Positions 28,408-39,935 of a stretch of 64,000 nucleotides of DNA are shown piece by piece (the stretch's first letter is position 1; each line of letters opens with the position of its first letter). The position numbers were made by a program, and so were the translations under genes. Origin of the DNA: Xanthomonas codiaei. Lineage in GTDB: Bacteria; Pseudomonadota; Gammaproteobacteria; Xanthomonadales; Xanthomonadaceae. The stretch spans positions 1 to 64,000 of the forward strand of contig NZ_MDEC01000023.1 in NCBI RefSeq assembly GCF_002939785.1. Direction: 5' to 3'. Below the pieces are notes generated by a model. That model ran no database searches and was not told the origin of the DNA. It worked only from the letters and a program-made list of their open reading frames with translations.

Positions 28408-29039
28408 GCCGCATGCGCCTAGCCGCCCTGCTGGCGATGGCCTGGGTATCGGGCGGCAATGCCCAGGACGTGGCCATCTACCGCTGCACCGATCCCAGCG
28501 GCGCGCTCATGGTGCAGAACATGCCGTGCCCGAAGGGCATGCAGCAACAGAAGAAGCTGATGACCGCACCGGCCGCCGTGCCGTTCGCACCTGGCACACC
28601 GCCTGCGCCTGCGCCGGTGCGGACGGCACCGGTTGCGCCAGCGCCGCCGGCCGCCGCGCCTGCCGCCCAAGCACCAGCACCGATCACATCTATGTCCACA
28701 CTTCCTCCACCACCGCTGTTCGAATGCACCGCGCACGACAACGGCCGCTATTTCACCGAAGACCGCGAACCGGCCACGCGTTGCCTGCCGATGCAGACCA
28801 CCAACCTGGCCGGCGGCCCGGCAACCGGTGGCGGCAGTGCCTGCGAAGTGGTCACCGACCGCTGTGCACCGGTACCGGACCAGAGCCTGTGCGAGGCTTG
28901 GAGCAAACGCGCCGAGCAGGCCGAATCAAGCTGGCGCTTCTCCGATGAAGCGCAATCGGCCGAGCGCAAACAGCGCTACGAGCAGATGCGGCGCGTGCTG
29001 GAGGAAAGCCGCTGCGCCAATCCCGCGGCCACGCCTTGA
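28404..29039 (+). CDS. Secreted DUF4124-like protein, paralogue of the preceding gene
   Basis: 211 residues with a signal peptide ending near GGNAQ. AIYRCTDPSGALMVQNMPCP repeats the DUF4124-like motif of the gene before, and FECTAHDNGRYFTEDREPAT repeats its second domain, separated by an Ala/Pro-rich linker. The C-terminal helix (CEAWSKRAEQAESSWRFSDE) also matches the neighbour. Translationally coupled to it by the ATGA overlap. Likely a tandem duplication; function unknown. Confidence 0.8.
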   Translation: MSRMRLAALLAMAWVSGGNAQDVAIYRCTDPSGALMVQNMPCPKGMQQQKKLMTAPAAVPFAPGTPPAPAPVRTAPVAPAPPAAAPAAQAPAPITSMSTLPPPPLFECTAHDNGRYFTEDREPATRCLPMQTTNLAGGPATGGGSACEVVTDRCAPVPDQSLCEAWSKRAEQAESSWRFSDEAQSAERKQRYEQMRRVLEESRCANPAATP

Positions 29040-29100
29040 CGGATATTGCGTCCGTGCAAAGCTTGAGCGAGCAACCGCCCGCTACGCGGTGCAAGCAACT

Positions 29101-29877
29101 CTAGAACCCGTAACGCAGGAAGCCGCCATCCACCGCGACGCATTCGCCGGTGATGTAGCTGGCAGCCGGCAGGCACAGGAAACCCACCGCGGCAGCGACC
29201 TCTTCGGGCTCGCCAATGCGGCGCATCGGCGTGCGTTCGATCACCTGCTCGTAGTAGTCCGGATCCGACAACGGCCCGGAGGTGCGTCGCGTGCGGATAT
29301 ACCACGGCGCCACCGCATTGACGCGAATGCCGTCCTGCGCCCATTCCACCGCCAGGTTACGCGTCATCTGCTGCAGCGCGGCCTTGGTCATGCCGTAGGG
29401 CGCGCCGCTGCGCACATGGGTGATGCCCGAGACGCTGCCGACATTGACGATGGCCGAGGCGGCGTGCCGGGTCAGCAGCGGATGCGCGTAACGCGACAGT
29501 TCGAAGGCGGAAAACACGTTGGTTTCGAAGATGCCGCGCCACTCGTCCTCGGTGTAGTCGATCGCCGCGCGGGTGATGTTGCCGCCGGCATTGTTGATCA
29601 ACAGGTGCAGGCCGTCGGCGTGGTCTTCCACCCAGTCCAGGATCGCGCGGCGCTCCTCGTCGTCGGAGACATCGGCGGCCAGGCCGTGCAGTTCGCGCTC
29701 CGGGAACTCGTCGGCCAGTTCGTCGCGCACCTGCGCCAAGGCATCGGCATCGCGCGCCACCAGCAGCAGATCCGCACCGAAGCCCAGCAGCTCGCGGGCG
29801 ATGGCAAGACCGATGCCGGCGCTGGCGCCGGTGATGAGCGCGGTCTGTCCGTCCAGCCGCCAGCGGTGCGTTGTCAC
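29101..29877 (-). CDS. SDR-family oxidoreductase, tropinone-reductase-like
   Basis: 258 residues. Classical short-chain dehydrogenase: NAD(P) site TGASAGIGLAIA, NNAGG, catalytic S (GSVSGITHV) with the Y-x-x-x-K in PYGMTKAAL, then VNAVAPWYIRTRR. The C-terminal ITGECVAVDGGFLRYGF is typical. An Arg in LLLVARDADAL hints at NADPH preference. The fold matches tropinone reductase-like SDRs, often lipid- or ketone-active; the substrate is not known. It faces the two DUF4124-like genes. Confidence 0.9.
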   Translation of the reverse strand: MTTHRWRLDGQTALITGASAGIGLAIARELLGFGADLLLVARDADALAQVRDELADEFPERELHGLAADVSDDEERRAILDWVEDHADGLHLLINNAGGNITRAAIDYTEDEWRGIFETNVFSAFELSRYAHPLLTRHAASAIVNVGSVSGITHVRSGAPYGMTKAALQQMTRNLAVEWAQDGIRVNAVAPWYIRTRRTSGPLSDPDYYEQVIERTPMRRIGEPEEVAAAVGFLCLPAASYITGECVAVDGGFLRYGF

Positions 29878-29983
29878 GTGGATGATCCTCTTTCGATACG
29901 CGGAAAACAGCTGCGGCGGCGTGGTTGACGCAGCGCGGCGACAGCGGGGTTAGGATACCGCCACACCGAGCGAGGTCACGACG

Positions 29984-30199
29984 ATGAAACTGCACTGGAT
30001 GCTTGCCGCCGTTCTGGCGTTACCGGTTGCGGCCTGCCAGCGCCCGCAACCGGCGCCCACCGATCAGAAGCCCGATCCGCAGGCGACCGCCTTGCGCGAC
30101 CACATCCAGGCGCCGCTGAACCAGGCGCACGCCGTGCAGGCCGCCAGCGACCAGGCGGCCGACGATCAGCGCAAGGCCATCGATGCCGCCACGCAGTAA
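29984..30199 (+). CDS. Small lipoprotein
   Basis: 71 residues. The signal peptide [18 protein letters not shown] ends in a lipobox with Cys at position 18, so the mature protein is ~54 residues, lipid-anchored and rich in Gln/Ala/Asp. The helix TALRDHIQAPLNQAHAVQAA suggests a short coiled rod. No family recognised. Divergent from the SDR gene. Confidence 0.7.
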   Translation: MKLHWMLAAVLALPVAACQRPQPAPTDQKPDPQATALRDHIQAPLNQAHAVQAASDQAADDQRKAIDAATQ

Positions 30200-30518
30200 T
30201 CCGACTCTGCCCATGTAGCACCGCGACAGGCCATGAGTGCGCTCGATCATGCAGATGCGCAGCCGGCACGTGCCAGCTGCCCGCAGCGCGCGCCGTCTCC
30301 ATCCGATCCGCGGAAACGACGATGCCGGCACACGGCCGGCGCCATCGCGATTAAGAGCGGCTAACAAAACGTAGCGAGCGGTCGTCAGGTGGGTGCGGAC
30401 GGCGCGGAGGAACCGCAATGTACGAGTGGTACACGCCGCACCGAGCACCGACCGCGCCCGCCTGGCGGCCGCGCAGTCGTTTTGCTAGCTGCTCTAAGTA
30501 CTGGCAGAACCTGCCGGG
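30200..30518. other. Intergenic region carrying a MITE-like element
   Basis: 319 bp between the small lipoprotein and sppA (convergent). The only structure is the element at 30352-30497, described separately. Confidence 0.6.
30352..30497. mobile_element. MITE-like element, ~140 bp, with terminal inverted repeats
   Basis: The left end GAGCGGCTAACAAAACG (30355-30371) and the reverse complement of the right end, GAGCAGCTAGCAAAACG (30478-30494), match at 15 of 17 positions. Both are flanked by TAA (30352-30354, 30495-30497), a 3-bp target duplication like that of IS5-family elements. The interior has no full transposase ORF, only a short open frame from 30418. So it looks like a non-autonomous element moved by an IS in trans. 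I have the impression this interior recurs in Xanthomonas, but that needs a search. Confidence 0.7.
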
Positions 30519-32420
30519 TCAGAACCCGCAGAAGCAATACGCCAGCGCCTTGACCGGCGTGCCGCCGGCCTTGCTGTCCTGCACGGCGTCTTCGACGAAG
30601 CGCAGTTGCGTGTCCACTTCCGGCAGCGAGCGCGCCAGCAGGGCGCGGGCCATGCCCGAGTCGCCCAGCATCCAGGCGCCCATGCGGCTGCCGGCAAAGC
30701 CGCTCATGAACTGCGAGAACGGGGTGGCCGGCTTTTCCACATAGCGCACGCGGAATTTGCCGCGGCCCAGCTTGGCGCGGTCGGCCGCATCGGCCACCGC
30801 CTCCTGCATGCCGCCGAAGGCGTCCACCAGGCCGTGCTGCTTGGCCTGCGCACCGCTCCACACCCGACCACGCGCCACCTTGTCGATCGCCTCCACCGAC
30901 TGGTGCCGCGCCTGCGCCACCTTGCCGGTGAAGTCGGCATAGCCCTTGTTGATCACCGACTGGATCACCTGGCCGGCAGCCGGGTCCAGCGGACGGCTGA
31001 TGTCGAAAGCACCGGCAAAGCGCGTGGTGCCCACGCCGTCGGTATGCACGCCGATCTTGTCCAGCGCGCGGGTCAGGTTCGGCACCATGCCGAAGATGCC
31101 GATCGAGCCGCTGATCGTGGAGGGGTCGGCGTAGATGCGGTCGGCATTCATGCTGATCCAGTAACCACCGGACGCGGCCAGGTCGCCCATCGACACCACC
31201 ACCGGCTTGCCGGCCTGCTTGAGCGCGACCACTTCCCGCCGGATCAGCTCCGAGGCGAACACTTCGCCACCGGGCGAATCCACCCGCAGCACCACCGCCT
31301 TGACCTCGTCGTCGTCGCGCGCCTGGCGCAGCAGCGCGGCAGTGGACTCACCACCGATGCGGCCGGCCGGCTGCTCGCCACCGCTGATCTCGCCGGCGGC
31401 CACGACCACGGCCACCTGCGGGCGGCTGTCCATCGGCGAGCGCTGCGCCTGCAACTGGCTCAGGTAATCGTTGAAGCCGATATTGCGAAAGCCGCTGTCG
31501 GCATCGCTGTCGGCCACCCCGCGCTTGGTCAGCAATGCATCGACTTCCTCGCGGGTCTTGAGCCCGTCCACCAGCTTCTGCTGCAGCGCGAACTTGGCCA
31601 GGTCGCCACCGGCGGCCACCACGCCTTCGGGCAAGGTATCGATGCCGGCGGTCAGCTGCGCAGGGGTGAGCTTGCGCGCGCTGCCCACGTCGGCCAGATA
31701 GCGCTGCCACACGTCGTTCATCCAGAACAGGTCCGCTTCCTTGGCATCGGCCGACGCTGCATCCAGGATGTAGGGCTCGGCGGCGGACTTGTACTCGCCC
31801 ACGCGGAACAGGTGCACGTCCACGCCGAGCTTGTCCTGCAGGCCTTCGCGGAAGTACTGGCGATAACGGCCAAGCCCTTCCAGCAGCACGCTGCCCATCG
31901 GGTCCAGGTATACCTCGTTGGCCTGCGCGGCGAGCAGGTACTGGCCCTGGCTCATGCTCTCGCTGAAGGCCACGATCTGCTTGCCGGAAGCGCGCAGCTT
32001 CTGCAGTGCAGCGGCCACTTCGCGCTGGGAGGCGAAGCCGGACGGCTGCAGCTTGTCCAGGTTCAACACCACCCGCTCGATCTTGCGGTCCTTGCCGGCC
32101 GCCTCGATCACCCGCACCAGGTCGCGCAACTGCACCTCCTCGGCGCTCTTGTCGCCCACCGCCTTGGCCAGCGACCGGCTCACCGGATCGGCACTGAATT
32201 GCTCGACCAGCGTGCCTTCGGGATTGATCACCAGCGTGGTGCGCTCGGCCAGCGGCTTGGTCCCGTCGCCGCGCGCCATCGCCACCACGACGATCAGCAA
32301 CAGCAGGAACAGGAAACCGAAGAACACCAGGTTGAAGATCAGGCGCCGGGTGAAATTCATCACATCCCACAGGCCGACGAAGAAGCTGGCGATGGGACTG
32401 CGAGGCGCGGGGTGGTTCAT
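30519..32420 (-). CDS. sppA: Signal peptide peptidase SppA, 67 kDa type
   Basis: 633 residues, the full-length (duplicated-domain) form. It cleaves signal peptides left in the inner membrane after secretion. An N-terminal membrane helix (FGFLFLLLLIVVVAMA) anchors it. The N-terminal domain should carry the catalytic Lys and the C-terminal domain has the Ser in LAASGGYWISMNADRIYADP followed by TISGSIGIFG. The C-terminal VQDSKAGGTPVKALAYCFCG is present. Convergent with the MITE region and downstream of the MATE gene. Confidence 0.94.
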   Translation of the reverse strand: MNHPAPRSPIASFFVGLWDVMNFTRRLIFNLVFFGFLFLLLLIVVVAMARGDGTKPLAERTTLVINPEGTLVEQFSADPVSRSLAKAVGDKSAEEVQLRDLVRVIEAAGKDRKIERVVLNLDKLQPSGFASQREVAAALQKLRASGKQIVAFSESMSQGQYLLAAQANEVYLDPMGSVLLEGLGRYRQYFREGLQDKLGVDVHLFRVGEYKSAAEPYILDAASADAKEADLFWMNDVWQRYLADVGSARKLTPAQLTAGIDTLPEGVVAAGGDLAKFALQQKLVDGLKTREEVDALLTKRGVADSDADSGFRNIGFNDYLSQLQAQRSPMDSRPQVAVVVAAGEISGGEQPAGRIGGESTAALLRQARDDDEVKAVVLRVDSPGGEVFASELIRREVVALKQAGKPVVVSMGDLAASGGYWISMNADRIYADPSTISGSIGIFGMVPNLTRALDKIGVHTDGVGTTRFAGAFDISRPLDPAAGQVIQSVINKGYADFTGKVAQARHQSVEAIDKVARGRVWSGAQAKQHGLVDAFGGMQEAVADAADRAKLGRGKFRVRYVEKPATPFSQFMSGFAGSRMGAWMLGDSGMARALLARSLPEVDTQLRFVEDAVQDSKAGGTPVKALAYCFCGF

Positions 32421-32504
32421 GGAAAACTCCGTCGAAAAGACGTTGCGGACAGATCGTGGCGCCCAGCATACCGGCTGCGCCGTGCAGGCGGCATGCGCTG
32501 AAAG

Positions 32505-33881
32505 TCAGGGTGCCGCGGTGGCGGTCAGCCGCCGGCTGGTGTGGCGGAAGCGCAAGCCCATCAGGACCGAGGCCACGGTCAGGCCCAGGATCAGGCCGAC
32601 CCACATGCCTTGCGGCCCCCAGCCCAGGCCCAGCCCGAGCCCGGCGCCGATCGGCATGCCCACGCCCCAGTACGAGACCATGGCCAGAAACATCGGCACA
32701 CGCGTGTCCTTGAGCCCGCGCAGCGCGCCGGCCGACAGCACCTGGATGCCATCGGGAAACTGGAAGGTGGCGGCAAACAGCAGCAATACCGACGCCAGCG
32801 CCGCCACTGCCACATCGTCGGTATACACGCTCACGATGGCGTCGTGCCCCAGCAACAGCACGCTGGCCGACAGCGCCTGGGTGCCCAGCACGATGGCGTA
32901 ACCGGCCCAGGTGGCGCGACGCATCGCCAGCGGGTCGCCGCGGCCGACCGCATGTCCCACGCGCACGGTGGTGGCCTCGGCCACGCCCATCGGGATCATG
33001 AAACACAGCTGCGCGACATTGATGGCGATCTGGTGGGCGGCCGCTTCGGTCGCGCCCAGCCGGCCGATCAGCAGCGCGGTGACGATGAACAACCCGCCTT
33101 CCATCAGCACGGTGATGCCGATCGGCAATCCGGTGCGCAGCAGATCGCCGATCGCCCGCCAGCGCGGCCCTTCCAGGTGGGTGAACAACTCCAGATGGGC
33201 AAACCGCCGCGCGCGCCACAGGTACAGCGCAAACACGCTGGCCTGCACCCACATGGTGATCGCCGAGGCCATGCCCAGCCCCTGCGCGCCGTGCTCGGCG
33301 AACCCGAACCGGCCATAGGTCAGCGCATAGCCCAGCGGCGCCAGCACCAGCAGCCCGCCGAAGCCCAGCAGCATGGTCGGCAGCGTCCAGTGCATGCCTT
33401 CGCTGAGATAGCGCATGCAGAAGTAGAACGTCAGCGCCGGCACGCCCCAGCGCACCGCATGCAGGAAGTCGGTGGCGCCGGGCACGATGTCCGGCGCAAT
33501 GCCGAAGGTCGGCAGCAGCGGCGGCACCACGCTCAGGAACGCGAACATCAGCGCGCTCAACCCCAGCGACAACCACAGCGCCTGACGGAACAGCGGCCCG
33601 ATCTCGCGCTCGCGCCCGGCACCGAGCAGTTGCGACACCGAGGCGGTCAACGAAATCAGGGTGCCGATCGGCACCAGCATCGGCAGCCACAGCAGCGAAG
33701 TACCGATGGTCACCGCCGCCAGCGTGGCGGTGCCGTGGTGACCGGCGATGACGTTGTCGACGAAACCGATCAAGCCGGTGGAGACGTGACCGAGCACCAG
33801 CGGCAGGGCCAGCAGGCCGGTGGTGCGCATTTCCGAGGCGAAGCCCGGCGCCGCGGACGCAGGTGTGGCAGAGACAGACAT
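32505..33881 (-). CDS. MATE family multidrug efflux transporter
   Basis: 458 residues with about twelve membrane helices, as expected for NorM-type Na+ or H+ coupled drug antiporters. The conserved start LALPLVLGHVSTGLIGFVDN and the repeat in the second half (IGITVLMEGGLFIVTALLIG) fit the MATE twofold repeat. The Asp in VDNVIAGHHG is the usual cation-site residue. It could export dyes, fluoroquinolones or plant compounds; not decided by sequence. 84 bp upstream of sppA on the same strand. Confidence 0.92.
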   Translation of the reverse strand: MSVSATPASAAPGFASEMRTTGLLALPLVLGHVSTGLIGFVDNVIAGHHGTATLAAVTIGTSLLWLPMLVPIGTLISLTASVSQLLGAGREREIGPLFRQALWLSLGLSALMFAFLSVVPPLLPTFGIAPDIVPGATDFLHAVRWGVPALTFYFCMRYLSEGMHWTLPTMLLGFGGLLVLAPLGYALTYGRFGFAEHGAQGLGMASAITMWVQASVFALYLWRARRFAHLELFTHLEGPRWRAIGDLLRTGLPIGITVLMEGGLFIVTALLIGRLGATEAAAHQIAINVAQLCFMIPMGVAEATTVRVGHAVGRGDPLAMRRATWAGYAIVLGTQALSASVLLLGHDAIVSVYTDDVAVAALASVLLLFAATFQFPDGIQVLSAGALRGLKDTRVPMFLAMVSYWGVGMPIGAGLGLGLGWGPQGMWVGLILGLTVASVLMGLRFRHTSRRLTATAAP

Positions 33882-34141
33882 GACAAACCGATCGCCGCGC
33901 GGACTGCGGCCGTGCCGGGAGGCGCTGGCACCGGGTCGCGCGGGGCCGCCATCTTACGCGTACTTCCCGACACGGGTCTGACGCACCCGGATCGCACCGC
34001 GATGGAGGTGGAGGTGGCGACACGCCGTCATCGCCAATGGTGTGGATCTGCACCGCGCGATACGCTGCATGGCCTGCCAGGCACGGCCGTGGGGCGGCCC
34101 TGCCTGGCACTCAGCGCCCTCACCGCCAACCGGATCCGGCC

Positions 34142-35305
34142 ATGTCCCTGCACCCGCCCACAGCGCATCCTTCGGACTGCGAGAACTGCGCCACTGCCCT
34201 GCGCGGCGCGTTCTGCCACGCCTGCGGCCAGAGCGCGCACAACCCGGTGCGCAGCGTCGCGCATGCGGTGGAAGAAGTGTTCGAATCGTTCTGGCACCTG
34301 GATGGACGGATCTTCCGCACCTTGCGCGACCTGCTGGTGCCAGGCCGCGTGGCGCAGCGGTTCCTGGGCGGCCATCGCGTGCGCTACGTCGCGCCGATGC
34401 GGCTGTTCCTGGTGCTGAGCCTGCTGACGTTCTTCATCGCCCGGCTGGCGGTGCATGCTTCCGACGACGCGCACGCGGCCAGCGCCGAAGACATCACCCA
34501 GACGTCGATACCCAGGGACTTTGCGCAGGCACGCACCCCGGCGCAGGTGGAAGCGGTCCGCGCGCACCTGGTCGGCGCGCTGCTGCAGACCCGCAAGGTG
34601 ATGCCGGCAGGGGTTGCCCGCGACGGCGTGGATGCCGGCATCGCCCGCGCCGAGAGCCAGGCGCGCACGCGGCTGGCGCAACTGCACCAGGGCGCACGGC
34701 TGGAAAGTGCCGCGCCGGCGGTGGACGCAGCCGATGACGCCACGTTCTTCTCGGTGGCTGGCAAGCCCTGGGATCCGGTCGTCAATCCGCTGACCTTCGC
34801 GCCATTGCCGGCCTGGGCCAATCGCTGGCTCAACGTGCAGCTCCTGCACATCCGCGACAACCTGCCGCGCCTGCGCAGCAACCCGCAGCTGCTCTACAAC
34901 GCCTTCTTCGCGGCGGTGCCGTCCACCTTGCTGGTGCTGGTACCGCTGTTTGCGCTGCTGTTGCGCGTGTTCTATCTGCGCGGCGGCCGGGTGTATCTGG
35001 AACATCTGGTGGTCGCGCTCTACAGCCACGCCTTCCTGTGCCTGAACCTGCTGGCCATGCTGCTGTTGTCGCTGCTGGCCGATGTACTGGCGCAGATTGT
35101 CAGCCCAATCGCCTGGAGCATCGGGCTGGTCCAGTTCGGGCTGGCGCTGTGGATGCCGCTGTACCTGCTGTGGATGCAACGGCGCGTGTATGGGCAGGGC
35201 TGGCCGCTGACGGTGCTGAAGTACCTCGGCCTGGGCGGCATCTATCTGGTCGTCGTCACCATGGCCGCTGCGCTGTTGATGGTGGCCAGCCTGGCGCGTC
35301 TTTGA
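34142..35305 (+). CDS. DUF3667 membrane protein with a zinc-ribbon N-terminus
   Basis: 387 residues. The N-terminus CENCATALRGAFCHACGQSA has two CxxC pairs of a small zinc ribbon. This is followed by RTLRDLLVPGRVAQRFLGGH and RVRYVAPMRLFLVLSLLTFF, the DUF3667 core, and several more hydrophobic helices. The central part (residues ~115-230) is a long soluble, Ala/Arg-rich segment. DUF3667 proteins are uncharacterised membrane proteins. Standing alone, with no obvious partner. Confidence 0.87.
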   Translation: MSLHPPTAHPSDCENCATALRGAFCHACGQSAHNPVRSVAHAVEEVFESFWHLDGRIFRTLRDLLVPGRVAQRFLGGHRVRYVAPMRLFLVLSLLTFFIARLAVHASDDAHAASAEDITQTSIPRDFAQARTPAQVEAVRAHLVGALLQTRKVMPAGVARDGVDAGIARAESQARTRLAQLHQGARLESAAPAVDAADDATFFSVAGKPWDPVVNPLTFAPLPAWANRWLNVQLLHIRDNLPRLRSNPQLLYNAFFAAVPSTLLVLVPLFALLLRVFYLRGGRVYLEHLVVALYSHAFLCLNLLAMLLLSLLADVLAQIVSPIAWSIGLVQFGLALWMPLYLLWMQRRVYGQGWPLTVLKYLGLGGIYLVVVTMAAALLMVASLARL

Positions 35306-35587
35306 GCAGGCCCGGCAGAGCGCTGCTGCAGCGCTGGCTGCGAACAGGCCTGCGATGCGGCGGTGTTCGCGCCCTCCACGTATCGACAGCCGCGCACGGC
35401 GCTGCGGCAGACGCTGGTCCAGCGACCCCCGCCTGCGCCTGCGCACCCATGGCGGTCACGCCGGCCGGGCATGGGCCTGCCGGCCGGATCACGCAATCAA
35501 TGCGGCATGCGCGCGTGCGGGCACTGTGCGCAGTTGCCATCGCAAGTGTGGCGTGTCCGCGCTTGCCCACCGCCGCGGCGCGGGCGA

Positions 35588-36184
35588 TCACCGCGCCAGC
35601 TGACGGCTCAACCAGCTGCCGCGCGTGGCCGGCGCCTGTGCCAGCAGTGCCTCACGCAGACCATCGCGCTCCTGCGGCGGCGTGCGTTGCGCCAGTACCG
35701 CCAGCTGCGCCAGCTGAGCGGCATCCAGGCTGCGCAGCATGGCCAGCAACTGCTCGCGCTGCGCCGCCGGCACGTAGCCGACCAGCGGCTGCAGCTGCGG
35801 ATAGAAGTTGCCCAGCTGCGAGCCCAGGCGCCAGCCGTGCCGGTGCAGGCGGTCCAGCGCGGTGAACTGGGTGCGCAGGGCGCGCTGCTGGTCCTCGGGC
35901 AGGCCCTGCAGGCGCTCGCGTGCCTGGCGCAGCACCACCCGGTCGGTCGCGGTCAACTCCTTCCAGGCGGCGTAGCGGGCGCGCAGGTCGGCCTGCTGCA
36001 CGGGTGTCAGTGCGGCCCAGCGCGCGCGTTGCTGGGCGGCGCTGGGCGTGGCCGGCGGCGGCGCAGCGGACGAGGGCGCCAGGGCGCCACCTTCATCCAG
36101 CGCGGCCGGCAGGGTCTGCGCACCGGCGCTGACGATGACGGTGACGGCGCACAGCAACAGTGCTGCCCAGTTAGTTTTCGTCAT
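35588..36184 (-). CDS. DUF3106 secreted protein
   Basis: 198 residues with a signal peptide (NWAALLLCAVTVIVSAGAQT). The mature part is helical, with ARWAALTPVQQADLRARYAA and a similar segment downstream (W..L...Q...L...W..L), as in DUF3106. The overlap of 14 bp with the upstream gene shows translational coupling. In other proteobacteria a DUF3106 gene follows an ECF sigma factor and an anti-sigma-like protein, and the same order may hold here in changed form. Confidence 0.86.
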   Translation of the reverse strand: MTKTNWAALLLCAVTVIVSAGAQTLPAALDEGGALAPSSAAPPPATPSAAQQRARWAALTPVQQADLRARYAAWKELTATDRVVLRQARERLQGLPEDQQRALRTQFTALDRLHRHGWRLGSQLGNFYPQLQPLVGYVPAAQREQLLAMLRSLDAAQLAQLAVLAQRTPPQERDGLREALLAQAPATRGSWLSRQLAR

Positions 36185-37202
36185 CGACGGTCTCCAGTGG
36201 CGCCGACGGCTGTTCGGCCGCCGTGGCGTGTGCACCGGATTCGTCGGCCGGCACCGGGTGCCCGGCCGCATACCAGGCGTAGAAATCGGCCGAGCGCGCC
36301 AGTTCCAGGTCCGGGTCGGCCAACATCGCCTGGTCGCGCGCATCCAGCGCGGCGGCCGCAGGCTGATCCGGCAGATCGGTGGCCGGCAGTTCTTCCACCA
36401 GGACCGGGGCGGCATCGGTCACATGCAGCACGCCGGCCGGGGCCTGCGACACCGGCTCCGGCGGCAACGCCGGCCGGCGATGCGTCCACCACCAGGCCAG
36501 CACCGCCAGCAGCAGTGCCAGTGCCAGCACACCCAGCGCGATGCCGGCCTGGCGGCGATCGATCCGGGGCCATTGCCATTGCCGGGCGCTGCGCACGCGT
36601 ACAGGACGCTGGCGGACCGGGGCCGGCGACGGCGCTGCCGGGGCGGCGGGCTGCAGCGGCATGCCGGCCAGCGCCGCATCGCGCAACTGACCCAGTCGGC
36701 CGAGCTGGGACGGGCTGAGGTCGCGTAATTCCTGTTGCGCCGCCTCGGCCAGCACCCGCCACGCCTGGGCATCCGGGTTGCCGGCCGCATCGCGCGGGCA
36801 GGCGCGTGCCAGCGCCTGGCGATAGTCCGCCACGGCCACGCCCTGTACCTCGCTGGCGACGTCCTCTTCCAGCCCGGCCACGATGCGCAGCAGCAGGGCC
36901 AGCCGGTCGGGAGTCTGCATCCGGCCCAGCGACGTGAAAGGCGGCAACCAGGTGCCTGGCATGGGTTCGCGCCGCAGGGGCGGAGCCGCCGCCAGCAGGC
37001 TCCAGAAGCGCATCGGCCAGCCGGCCATCGGCCGCCCGGCCGCCTGGCTGCTGAAGGCACGCAGCGCCGCCGCCAGGGCCCGCTCTGCCGCCGCCCCATC
37101 GCCGCATTGCAGCTGTGCGAGCACCATCCCCCGGCGTTCGACGCCCCGCAGGAAGGCCGACAGCGCGGCGGGGGTAACGGGGGCCTCGGGGACTACGGTC
37201 AT
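36171..37202 (-). CDS. Membrane protein with a sigma-factor-region-4-like N-terminal half
   Basis: 343 residues from MTVVPEAPVT. Residues ~84-135 (TPDRLALLLRIVAGLEEDVA then SEVQGVAVADYRQALARAC) read like the region-4 helix-turn-helix of an ECF sigma (L-P-x-x-D-R-x-x-L-L-L-R-x-V-x-G-L). The preceding ~80 residues resemble a much-altered region 2. A single membrane helix follows at 219-239 (GIALGVLALALLLAVLAWWW), then a short C-terminal tail outside. An ECF sigma normally has no membrane helix, so this may be a tethered or non-functional relative. It is coupled to the DUF3106 gene. Confidence 0.6.
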   Translation of the reverse strand: MTVVPEAPVTPAALSAFLRGVERRGMVLAQLQCGDGAAAERALAAALRAFSSQAAGRPMAGWPMRFWSLLAAAPPLRREPMPGTWLPPFTSLGRMQTPDRLALLLRIVAGLEEDVASEVQGVAVADYRQALARACPRDAAGNPDAQAWRVLAEAAQQELRDLSPSQLGRLGQLRDAALAGMPLQPAAPAAPSPAPVRQRPVRVRSARQWQWPRIDRRQAGIALGVLALALLLAVLAWWWTHRRPALPPEPVSQAPAGVLHVTDAAPVLVEELPATDLPDQPAAAALDARDQAMLADPDLELARSADFYAWYAAGHPVPADESGAHATAAEQPSAPLETVDDEN

Positions 37203-37662
37203 GTGAACTCCAGCATCGGCCGGCATGATACCCACGCAGATCGACCGCGCCGACCGCTTGACAGATCGTTCTGCTGTCGATCCGCTCCCGACCGCTGTTC
37301 GCGCACGTTGTGCACAGCGGCAGACATACCGATACGCCCCCGTCTGTCAACTGTTGTTTTTTCTTTGTTGCATTCGTGTTTCACGCCTAAGTTATTGATT
37401 ATAAATGAATTTAGACGGATGGCGAAAAAATGTCCAACAGGTTGCCAAGGCAAGTGAATCCGCCTTCACGGCGTGGAGCACGCCGGTAATTCACAGATTT
37501 ATCCACAGGCAGTGTGGATAAACCTGTTTCCTCAGTCCTCACATAGGTTTACGTCGTATTTATCACTTCGGTCACAGAAAGGCGCCGCAACTGATCACAC
37601 CGCTCTCACGCGCAGAAACCGGCCTGCTCGGGCCAGCTGGACAGTGTCGGTAGACTGGGCCG
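37203..37662. other. AT-rich regulatory region upstream of priA
   Basis: 460 bp without a gene. It has an AT-rich segment near 37340-37420 (for example TTATTGATTATAAATGAATT), unusual for this genome, then the paired DnaA boxes at 37499-37521. It is the promoter region for priA and, divergently, for the sigma-like gene. Confidence 0.6.
37499..37521. promoter_or_regulatory. Two head-to-head consensus DnaA boxes
   Basis: TTATCCACA (37499-37507) and TGTGGATAA (37513-37521) are both perfect DnaA-box consensus in opposite orientation, 5 bp apart. The nearby AT-rich tract could aid DnaA binding or unwinding. I read this as a DnaA-controlled promoter or a DnaA-titrating site for the priA locus. It is not likely the chromosomal origin, since no dnaA or dnaN is in view. 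Confidence 0.7.
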
Positions 37663-39885
<2,223 letters not shown>

Positions 39886-39935
39886 TGCGGTGCGTAGCGC
39901 GCACGTGCACACGCTGCGCGATGTACCCAGGTGCT

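Noticed and set aside
30606-32501. A 631-codon open frame antisense to sppA
   Set aside because: Same reason: reverse-frame shadow of a well-conserved gene, no protein motif.
37340-37521. Chromosomal replication origin
   Set aside because: Only two DnaA boxes and no dnaA, dnaN or gyrB nearby; a full origin needs more boxes and the usual neighbours.
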